Assembly (NCBI RefSeq): GCF_000003605.2
Contig: NW_003148045.1
Location: 1 to 10,668 of the forward strand
DNA: 10,668 nt
Direction: 5' to 3'
Origin: Saccoglossus kowalevskii
Lineage: Eukaryota; Hemichordata; Enteropneusta; Harrimaniidae
The position numbers and the translations under genes were made by a program. Positions 1-8,684 of the stretch are shown here, piece by piece (the stretch's first letter is position 1; each line of letters begins with the position of its first letter). The notes under the pieces are model-generated. The model saw only the letters and a list, made by a program, of their open reading frames with translations, ran no database searches and was not told where the DNA came from.

Positions 1-4
1 CCAC
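1..4. other. Four bases that do not fit the repeat
   Basis: The four bases CCAC come just before the first full monomer. In every other copy the last four bases before GTAAG or its variants are CTTG, CTTA, TTTA or a one-base change of these, so CCAC fits at no more than one or two positions. It could be the edge of unique flanking DNA, a mutated end of an upstream copy, or a clipping effect. Four bases cannot decide. Confidence 0.4.
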
Positions 5-190
5 GTAAGTTTCAGGTCCATTCAAGTTCAATTGATTTTTAGCACAGACTGCCCAATTTGAATTTAGTAAGTTTCAGGTCCATTCAAGTTCAATTAATTT
101 GTAGAACAGACTGCCCAATTTAAACTTAGTTAGTTTCAGGTCAATTCAATTTCAATTGATTTGTAGCACAGACTGCCCAATTTGAACTTG

Positions 191-252
191 GTAAGTTTCA
201 GGTCCATTCAAGTTCAATTGATTTGTAGCACAGACTGCCCAATTTGAACTTG
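191..252 (+). repeat. Type monomer (T1) of the 62-bp satellite
   Basis: This copy serves as the reference monomer and is repeated exactly many times, for example at 564-625, 1556-1617 and 4097-4158. It has 12 G and 12 C in 62 bases and no CpG. Positions 7-16 (TTCAGGTCCA, 197-206) and 17-26 (TTCAAGTTCA, 207-216) match at 8 of 10 bases. This suggests that part of the monomer arose by doubling of a shorter, roughly 10-bp unit. The central CAATTG palindrome is at 215-220. Confidence 0.9.
209..252. repeat. Inverted repeat inside the monomer (example copy)
   Basis: CAAGTTCAA at 209-217 is the exact reverse complement of TTGAACTTG at 244-252. Allowing a one-base bulge, the match extends to CAAGTTCAATTG (209-220) against CAATTTGAACTTG (240-252), leaving a loop of about 19 bases. 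The arms are complete only in copies ending AACTTG. Copies ending AATTTA have two changed bases in the right arm and no matching change in the left arm. A hairpin is possible in about half of the copies, but the pattern does not look maintained by compensation. Confidence 0.7.
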
Positions 253-500
253 GTAAGTTTCAGGTCCATTCAAGTTCAATTGATTTGTAGCACAGACTAC
301 CCACTTTGAATTTAGTAAGTTTCAGGTCCATTCAAGTTCAATTGATTTGTAGCACAGACTGCACAATTTGAACTTGGTAAGTTTCATGTCCATTCAAGTT
401 CAATTGATTTGTGGCACAGATTACCCAGTTTGAATTTAGTAAGTTTCAGGTCAATTCAAGTTCAATTGATTTGTAGCACAGACTGCCCAATTTGAACTTA

Positions 501-563
501 GTAAGTTTCAGGTCCATTCAAGTTCAATTGATTTGTAGCACAGACTGCCCACTTTGAAATTTA
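501..563 (+). repeat. 63-bp copy with a one-base insertion
   Basis: The tail reads ACTTTGAAATTTA, where other copies have ACTTTGAATTTA, so one A is added to a run of two. It is the only longer copy in the window, and it is not seen elsewhere, so it has not spread by exchange. Confidence 0.9.
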
Positions 564-1431
564 GTAAGTTTCAGGTCCATTCAAGTTCAATTGATTTGTA
601 GCACAGACTGCCCAATTTGAACTTGGTAAGTTTCAGGTCCATTCAAGTTCAATTGATTTGTAGCACAGACTACCCAGTTTGAACTTGGTAAGTTTCAGGT
701 CCATTCAAGTTCAATTGATTTGTAGCACAGACTGCCCAGTTTGAATTTAGTAAGTTTCAGGTCCATTCAAGTTCAATTGATTTGTAGCACAGACTATCCA
801 GTTTGAATTTAGTAAGTTTCAGGTCCATTCAAGTTCAATTGATTTGTATCACAGACTTCCCAGTTTGAATTTAGTAAGTTTCAGGTCCATTCAAGTTCAA
901 TTGATTTGTAGCACAGACTGCCCAATTTGAACTTGGTAAGTTTCAGGTCCATTCAAGTTCAATTAATTTGTAACACAGACTACCCAGTTTGAATTTAGTA
1001 AGTTTCAGGTCCATTCAAGTTCAATTGATTTGTAGCACAGACTGCACAATTTGAACTTGGTAAGTTTCAGGTCCATTCAAGTTCAATTGATTTATAGCAC
1101 AGATTACCCAGTTTGAATTTAGTAAGTTTCAGGTCCATTCAAGTTCAATTGATTTGTAGCACAGACTGCCCAGTTTGAATTTAGTAAGTTTCAGGTCCAT
1201 TCAAGTTCAATTAATTTGTAGCACAGACTACCCAGTTTGAATTTAGTAAGTTTCAGGTCCATTCAAGTTCAATTGATTTGTAGCACAGACTGCACAATTT
1301 GAACTTGGTAAGTGTCAGGTCCATTCAAGTTCAATTGATTTGTAGCACAGACTACCCAGTTTGAATTTAGTAAGTTTCAGGTCTATTCAAGTTCAATTAA
1401 TTTGTAACACAGACTACCCAGTTTGAATTTA

Positions 1432-2732
1432 GTAAGTTTCGGGTCCATTCAAGTTCAATTGATTTGTATCACAGACTTCCCAGTTTGAATTTAGTAAGTT
1501 TCAGGTCCATTCAAGTTCAATTGATTTTTAGCACAGACTGCCCAATTTGAACTTGGTAAGTTTCAGGTCCATTCAAGTTCAATTGATTTGTAGCACAGAC
1601 TGCCCAATTTGAACTTGGTAAGTTTCAGGTCCATTCAAGGTCAATTGATTTGTAGCACAGACTACCCACTTTGAATTTAGTAAGTTTCAGGTCCATTCAA
1701 GTTCAATTGACTTGTAGCACAGACTGCACAATTTGAACTTGGTAAGTGTCAGGTCCATTCAAGTTCAATTGATTTGTAGCACAGACTGCCCAATTTGAAC
1801 TTGGGAAGTTTCAGGTCCATTCAAGTTCAATTAATTTCTAACACAGACTACTCAGTTTGAACTTGGTAAGTTTCATGTCCATTCAAGTTCAATTGATTTG
1901 TAGCACAGATTACCCAGTTTGAATTTAGTAAGTTTCAGGTCTATTCAAGTTCAATTAATTTGTAACACAGACTACCCAGTTTGAATTTAGTAAGTTTCAG
2001 GTCCATTCAAGTTCAATTGATTTGTAGCACAGACTGCACAATTTGAACTTTGTAAGTTTCATGTCCATTCAAGTTCAATTGATTTGTAGCACAGATTACC
2101 CAGTTTGAATTTAGTAAGTTTCAGGTCCATTCAAGTTCAATTGATTTGTAGCACAGACTACGCAATTTAAACTTAGTAAGTTTCAGTCCATTCAAGTTCA
2201 ATTGATTTGTAGCACAGACTGCCCAGTTTGAATTTAGTAAGTTTCAGGTCTATTCAAGTTCAATTAATTTGTAACACAGACTACCCAGTTTGAATTTAGT
2301 AAGTTTCAGGTCCATTCAAGTTCAATTGATTTGTAGCACAGACTGCCCAGTTTGAATTTAGTAAGTTTCAGGTCTATTCAAGTTCAATTAATTTGTAACA
2401 CAGACTACCTAGTTTGAATTTAGTAAGTTTCAGGTCCATTCAAGTTCAATTGATTTGTAGCACAGACTGCACAATTTGAACTTGGTAAGTTTCATGTCCA
2501 TTCAAGTTCAATTGATTTGTAGCACAGATTACCCAGTTTGAATTTAGTAAGTTTCAGGTCCATTCAAGTTCAATTGATTTGTAGCACAGACTACGCAATT
2601 TAAACTTAGTAAGTTTCAGGTCCATTCAAGTTCAATTGATTTGTAGCACAGACTGCCCAGTTTGAATTAAGTAAGTTTCAGGTCTATTCAAGTTCAATTA
2701 ATTTGTAGCACAGACTACCCAGTTTGAATTTA
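1432..2732 (+). repeat. Higher-order block 1 (21 copies, 1301 bp)
   Basis: The block opens with T3 (TTTCGGG), T8, T1, T9, T5 and T12, the same opening as later blocks. A rearranged part follows. The copy at 1804-1865 is odd: it starts GGAAG and has TTAATTTCTAACAC, CTACTC and an AACTTG tail. It leads directly to a T4 copy at 1866-1927 without the usual T5 between. The second half contains two rounds of T5, T4, T6, T7, T2 (1990-2298 and 2423-2732). Its length is one base short of 21 x 62 because of the 61-bp copy at 2176-2236. Confidence 0.75.
2176..2236 (+). repeat. 61-bp copy with a one-base deletion
   Basis: TTTCAGTCCATT stands where the other copies have TTTCAGGTCCATT, so one G is lost. 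It is the only short copy. It restores the 62-bp phase that the 63-bp copy at 501-563 had shifted by one. Confidence 0.9.
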
Positions 2733-3972
2733 GTAAGTTTCGGGTCCATTCAAGTTCAATTGATTTGTATCACTGACTTCCCAGTTTGAATTTAGTAAGT
2801 TTCAGGTCCATTCAAGTTCAATTGATTTTTAGCACAGACTGCCCAATTTGAACTTGGCAAGTTTCAGGTCCATTCAAGTTCAATTGATTTGTAGCACAGA
2901 CTGCCCAATTTGAACTTGGTAAGTTTCAGGTCCATTCAAGGTCAATTGATTTGAGGCACAGACTACACACTTTGAATTTAGTAAGTTTCAGGTCCATTCA
3001 AGTTCAATTGATTTGTAGCACAGACTGCACAATTTGAACTTGGTAAGTGTCAGGTCCATTCAAGTTCAATTGATTTGTAGCACAGACTGCCCAATTTGAA
3101 CTTGGTAAGTTTCAGGTCCATTCAAGTTCAATTAATGTGTAACACAGACTACCCAGTTTGAATTTAGTAAGTTTCAGGTCCATTCAAGTTCAATTGATTT
3201 GTAGCACAGACTGCACAATTTGAACTTGGTAAGTTTCATGTCCATTCAAGTTCAATTGATTTGTAGCACAGATTACCCAGTTTGAATTTAGTAAGTTTCA
3301 GGTCCATTCAAGTTCAATTGATTTGTAGCACAGACTGCCCAATTTAAACTTAGTAAGTTTCAGGTCCATTCAAGTTCAATTGATTTGTAGCACAGACTGC
3401 CCAGTTTGAATTTAGTAAGTTTCAGGTCTATTCAAGTTCAATTAATTTGTAACACAGACTACCCAGTTTGAATTTAGTAAGTTTCAGGTCCATTCAAGTT
3501 CAATTGATTTGTAGCACAGACTGCCCAATTTGAACTTGGTAAGTTTCAGGTCCATTCAAGTTCAATTGATTTGTAGCACAGACTACCCAGTTTGAATTTA
3601 GTAAGTTTCAGGTCTATTCAAGTTCAATTAATTTGTAACACAGACTACCCAGTTTGAATTTAGTAAGTTTCAGGTCCATTCAAGTTCAATTGATTTGTAT
3701 CACAGACTTCCCAGTTTGAATTTAGTAAGTTTCAGGTCCATTCAAGTTCAATTGATTTGTAGCACAGACTGCCCAATTTGAACTTGGTAAGTTTCAGGTC
3801 CATTCAAGTTCAATTGATTTGTAGCGCAGACTGCCCAATTTGAACTTGGTAAGTGTCAGGTCCATTCAAGTTCAATTGATTTGTAGCACAGACTACCCAG
3901 TTTGAATTTAGTAAGTTTAAGGTCTATTCAAGTTCAATTAATTTGTAACACAGACTACCCAGTTTGAATTTA
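2733..3972 (+). repeat. Higher-order block 2 (20 copies, 1240 bp)
   Basis: This is the fullest form of the higher-order unit. The order is T3 with TTTCGGG, T8, T1, T9, T5, T12, T2 (with TTAATGTG), T5, T4, T6; then T7, T2, T1, T11, T2, T3, T1, T1 (with AGCGCAG), T10, T2. The next phase-marking T3 follows at 3973. The opening T3 carries CACTGAC, which is shared only with the T3 at 7879-7940. The T9 at 2919-2980 has a private two-base change (GAGGCAC). This block is a good reference for aligning the others. Confidence 0.8.
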
Positions 3973-5088
3973 GTAAGTTTCGGGTCCATTCAAGTTCAAT
4001 TGATTTGTATCACAGACTTCCCAGTTTGAATTTAGTAAGTTTCAGGTCCATTCAAGTTCAATTGATTTTTAGCACAGACTGCCCAATTTGAACTTGGTAA
4101 GTTTCAGGTCCATTCAAGTTCAATTGATTTGTAGCACAGACTGCCCAATTTGAACTTGGTAAGTTTCAGGCCCATTCAAGGTCAATTGATTTGTAGCACA
4201 TACTGCCCAATTTGAACTTGGTAAGTTTCAGGTCTATTCAAGTTCAATTAATGTGTAACACAGACTACCCAGTTTGAATTTAGTAAGTTTCAGGTCCATT
4301 CAAGTTCAATTGATTTGTAGCACAGACTGCACAATTTGAACTTGGTAAGTTTCATGTCCATTCAAGTTCAATTGATTTGTAGCACAGATTACCCAGTTTG
4401 AATTTAGTAAGTTTCAGGTCCATTCAAGTTCAATTGATTTGTAGCACAGACTGCCCAATTTAAACTTAGTAAGTTTCAGGTCCATTCAAGTTCAATTGAT
4501 TTGTAGCACAGACTGCCCAGTTTGAATTTAGTAAGTTTCAGGTCTATTCAAGTTCAATTAATTTGTAACACAGACTACCCAGTTTGAATTTAGTAAGTTT
4601 CAGGTCCATTCAAGTTCAATTGATTTGTAGCACAGACTGCCCAATTTGAACTTGGTAAGTTTCAGGTCCATTCAAGTTCAATTGATTTGTAGCACAGACT
4701 ACCCAGTTTGAATTTAGTAAGTTTCAGGTCTATTCAAGTTCAATTAATTTGTAACACAGACTACCCAGTTTGAATTTAGTAAGTTTCAGGTCCATTCAAG
4801 TTCAATTGATTTGTATCACAGACTTCCCAGTTTGAATTTAGTAAGTTTCAGGTCCATTCAAGTTCAATTGATTTGTAGCACAGACTGCCCAATTTGAACT
4901 TGGTAAGTTTCAGGTCCATTCAAGTTCAATTGATTTGTAGCGCAGACTGCCCAATTTGAACTTGGTAAGTGTCAGGTCCATTCAAGTTCAATTGATTTGT
5001 AGCACAGACTACCCAGTTTGAATTTAGTAAGTTTCAGGTCTATTCAAGTTCAATTAATTTGTAACACAGACTACCCAGTTTGAATTTA
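3973..5088 (+). repeat. Higher-order block 3 (18 copies, 1116 bp)
   Basis: The order of types is that of block 2 with two copies removed near the start. Where block 2 has T9, T5, T12, this block has one hybrid copy at 4159-4220. From 4283 on it matches block 2 almost base for base, including the rare AGCGCAG in the copy at 4903-4964, which matches 3787-3848. It is probably a recent duplicate of block 2 or of a close relative. Confidence 0.8.
4159..4220 (+). repeat. Hybrid monomer: T9 front, T12 back
   Basis: The first half has CAGGCCCATT and AAGGTCAA, which mark the T9 copy seen at 5275-5336. The second half has ACATACTGCCCAATTTG, which marks the T12 copies at 5399-5460 and 7011-7072. The two parent types normally lie two monomers apart, with a T5 between, so this copy looks like the joint of an in-register two-copy deletion. 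Confidence 0.75.
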
Positions 5089-6142
5089 GTAAGTTTCGGG
5101 TCCATTCAAGTTCAATTGATTTGTATCACAGACTTCCCAGTTTGAATTTAGCAAGTTTCAGGTCCATTCAAGTTCAATTGATTTTTAGCACAGACTGCCC
5201 AATTTGAACTTGGTAAGTTTCAGGTCCATTCAAGTTCAATTGATTTGTAGCACAGACTGCCCAATTTGAACTTGGTAAGTTTCAGGCCCATTCAAGGTCA
5301 ATTGATTTGTAGCACAGACTACACACTTTGAATTTAGTAAGTTTCAGGTCCATTCAAGTTCAATTGATTTGTAGCACAGACTGCACAATTTGAACTTGGT
5401 AAGTGTCAGGTCCATTCAAGTTCAATTGATTTGTAGCACATACTGCCCAATTTGAACTTGGTAAGTTTCAGGTCCATTCAAGTTCAATTAATGTGTAACA
5501 CAGACTACCCAGTTTGAATTTAGTAAGTTTCAGGTCCATTCAAGTTCAATTGATTTGTAGCACAGACTGCACAATTTGAACTTGGTAAGTTTCATGTCCA
5601 TTCAAGTTCAATTGATTTGTAGCACAGATTACCCAGTTTGAATTTAGTAAGTTTCAGGTCCATTCAAGTTCAATTGATTTGTAGCACAGACTGCCCAATT
5701 TAAACTTAGTAAGTTTCAGGTCCATTCAAGTTCAATTGATTTGTAGCACAGACTGCCCAGTTTGAATTTAGTAAGTTTCAGGTCTATTCAAGTTCAATTA
5801 ATTTGTAACACAGACTACCCAGTTTGAATTTAGTAAGTTTCAGGTCCATTCAAGTTCAATTGATTTGTAGCACAGACTGCACAATTTGAACTTGGTAAGT
5901 TTCATGTCCATTCAAGTTCAATTGATTTGTAGCACAGATTACCCAGTTTGAATTTAGTAAGTTTCAGGTCCATTCAAGTTCAATTGATTTGTAGCACAGA
6001 CTACGCAATTTAAACTTAGTAAGTTTCAGGTCCATTCAAGTTCAATTGATTTGTAGCACAGACTGCCCAGTTTGAATTAAGTAAGTTTCAGGTCTATTCA
6101 AGTTCAATTAATTTGTAGCACAGACTACCCAGTTTGAATTTA
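5089..6142 (+). repeat. Higher-order block 4 (17 copies, 1054 bp)
   Basis: The first 12 copies follow the block 2 order through T7 and T2 (ending at 5832). The block then switches to the alternative ending: T5, T4, T6 with CTACGC, T7 with GAATTAA, and T2 with TTAATTTGTAGCAC, just before the next phase-marking T3. The same ending closes blocks 1 and 5. The T8 at 5151-5212 starts GCAAG rather than GTAAG. Confidence 0.8.
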
Positions 6143-7878
6143 GTAAGTTTCGGGTCCATTCAAGTTCAATTGATTTGTATCACAGACTTCCCAGTTTGAA
6201 TTTAGTAAGTTTCAGGTCCATTCAAGTTCAATTGATTTTTAGCACAGACTGCCCAATTTGAACTTGGCAAGTTTCAGGTCCATTCAAGTTCAATTGATTT
6301 GTAGCACAGACTGCCCAATTTGAACTTGGTAAGTTTCAGGTCCATTCAAGGTCAATTGATTTGTAGCACAGACTACACACTTTGAATTTAGTAAGTTTCA
6401 GGTCCATTCAAGTTCAATTGATTTGTAGCACAGACTGCACAATTTGAACTTGGTAAGTGTCAGGTCCATTCAAGTTCAATTGATTTGTAGCACAGACTGC
6501 CCAATTTGAACTTGGTAAGTTTCAGGTCCATTCAAGTTCAATTAATGTGTAACACAGACTACCCAGTTTGAATTTAGTAAGTTTCAGGTCCATTCAAGTT
6601 CAATTGATTTGTAGCACAGACTGCACAATTTGAACTTGGTAAGTTTCATGTCCATTCAAGTTCAATTGATTTGTAGCACAGATTACCCAGTTTGAATTTA
6701 GTAAGTTTCAGGTCCATTCAAGTTCAATTGATCTGTAGCACAGACTGCCCAATTTAAACTTAGTAAGTTTCAGGTACATTCAAGTTCAATTGATTTGTAG
6801 CACAGACTGCCCAGTTTGAATTTAGTAAGTTTCAGGTCTATTCAAGTTCAATTAATTTGTAACACAGACTACCCAGTTTGAATTTAGTAAGTTTCAGGTC
6901 CATTCAAGTTCAATTGATTTGTAGCACAGACTGCCCAATTTGAACTTGGTAAGTTTCAGGTCCATTCAAGTTCAATTGATTTGTAGCACAGACTGCACAA
7001 TTTGAACTTGGTAAGTGTCAGGTCCATTCAAGTTCAATTGATTTGTAGCACATACTGCCCAATTTGAACTTGGTAAGTTTCAGGTCCATTCAAGTTCAAT
7101 TAATGTGTAACACAGACTACCCAGTTTGAATTTAGTAAGTTTCAGGTCCATTCAAGTTCAATTGATTTGTAGCACAGACTGCACAATTTGAACTTGGTAA
7201 GTTTCATGTCCATTCAAGTTCAATTGATTTGTAGCACAGATTACCCAGTTTGAATTTAGTAAGTTTCAGGTCCATTCAAGTTCAATTGATTTGTAGCACA
7301 GACTGCCCAATTTAAACTTAGTAAGTTTCAGGTCCATTCAAGTTCAATTGATTTGTAGCACAGACTGCCCAGTTTGAATTTAGTAAGTTTCAGGTCTATT
7401 CAAGTTCAATTAATTTGTAACACAGACTACCCAGTTTGAATTTAGTAAGTTTCAGGTCCATTCAAGTTCAATTGATTTGTAGCACAGACTGCCCAGTTTG
7501 AATTTAGTAAGTTTCAGGTCTATTCAAGTTCAATTAATTTGTAACACAGACTACCTAGTTTGAATTTAGTAAGTTTCAGGTCCATTCAAGTTCAATTGAT
7601 TTGTAGCACAGACTGCACAATTTGAACTTGGTAAGTTTCATGTCCATTCAAGTTCAATTGATTTGTAGCACAGATTACCCAGTTTGAATTTAGTAAGTTT
7701 CAGGTCCATTCAAGTTCAATTGATTTGTAGCACAGACTACGCAATTTAAACTTAGTAAGTTTCAGGTCCATTCAAGTTCAATTGATTTGTAGCACAGACT
7801 GCCCAGTTTGAATTAAGTAAGTTTCAGGTCTATTCAAGTTCAATTAATTTGTAGCACAGACTACCCAGTTTGAATTTA
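6143..7878 (+). repeat. Higher-order block 5 (28 copies, 1736 bp)
   Basis: This is the longest block. It contains two successive runs of T12, T2 (TTAATGTG), T5, T4, T6, T7, T2, at 6453-6886 and 7011-7444. They are joined by a T1 and a plain T5 copy (6887-7010). It then has T7, T2 with CTACCT, and the alternative ending seen in blocks 1 and 4. It is best read as a fusion of two partial higher-order units. Private changes include GATCTG in 6701-6762 and GGTACATT in 6763-6824. Confidence 0.78.
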
Positions 7879-8684
7879 GTAAGTTTCGGGTCCATTCAAG
7901 TTCAATTGATTTGTATCACTGACTTCCCAGTTTGAATTTAGTAAGTTTCAGGTCCATTCAAGTTCAATTGATTTTTAGCACAGACTGCCCAATTTGAACT
8001 TGGCAAGTTTCAGGTCCATTCAAGTTCAATTGATTTGTAGCACAGACTGCCCAATTTGAACTTGGTAAGTTTCAGGTCCATTCAAGGTCAATTGATTTGT
8101 AGCACAGACTACACACTTTGAATTTAGTAAGTTTCAGGTCCATTCAAGTTCAATTGATTTGTAGCACAGACTGCACAATTTGAACTTGGTAAGTGTCAGG
8201 TCCATTCAAGTTCAATTGATTTGTAGCACAGACTGCACAATTTGAACTTGGTAAGTGTCAGGTCCATTCAAGTTCAATTGATTTGTAGCACAGACTGCCC
8301 AATTTGAACTTGGTAAGTTTCAGGTCCATTCAAGTTCAATTAATTTGTAGCACAGACTACCCGATTTAAACTTAGTTAGTTTCAGGTCCATTCAAGTTCA
8401 ATTGATTTGTAGCACAGACTGCCCAGTTTGAATTTAGTAAGTTTCAGGTCCATTCAAGTTCAATTAATTTGTAGCACAAACTACCCAGTTTGAATTTAGT
8501 AAGTTTCAGGTCCATTCAAGTTCAATTGATTTGCAGCACAGACTGCACAATTTGAACTTGGTAAGTGTCAGGTCCATTCAAGTTCAATTGATTTGTAGCA
8601 CAGACTACCCAGTTTGAATTTAGTAAGTTTCAGGTCTATTCAAGTTCAATTAATTTGTAACACAGACTACCCAGTTTGAATTTA
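7879..8684 (+). repeat. Higher-order block 6 (13 copies, 806 bp)
   Basis: This is the shortest block. It opens like block 2, including the shared CACTGAC in the T3 copy, and runs through T8, T1 (starting GCAAG), T9 and T5. A hybrid copy follows at 8189-8250, then T12. From 8313 to 8498 it holds three copies of the kind found at the right end of the array (CCCGATTTAAACTTA, GTTAG, CACAAACTACC). It closes with T5, T10 and T2. Confidence 0.75.
8189..8250 (+). repeat. Hybrid monomer: T12 front, T5 back
   Basis: The copy starts with GTAAGTGTC, a mark of T12, but ends with CTGCACAATTTG, the mark of T5. It lies between a T5 (8127-8188) and a T12 (8251-8312), where other blocks have these two side by side. 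This is the pattern left by a one-copy duplication through unequal exchange. Confidence 0.7.

Larger units (their letters stand above)
5..1431 (+). repeat. Left, irregular part of the array (23 copies)
   Basis: This stretch has the same monomers but a looser order of types than the rest of the array. It also has many private changes: TAGAACAG at 67-128, GTTAG with CAATTTCAATT at 129-190, GTGGCAC at 377-438, ACTTTGAAATTTA at 501-563, CTATCC at 750-811 and GATTTATAG at 1060-1121. The phase-marking T3 copy with TTTCGGG is absent; a T3 copy with normal TTTCAGG lies at 812-873. Arrays often decay towards an edge where exchange is rarer, so this may be near a boundary. That reading is inference. 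Confidence 0.75.

Noticed and set aside
209-252. Rho-independent terminator or structured small RNA gene
   Set aside because: The inverted repeat is AT-rich, has a long loop and no T-run after it, and its right arm is broken in about half of the copies.
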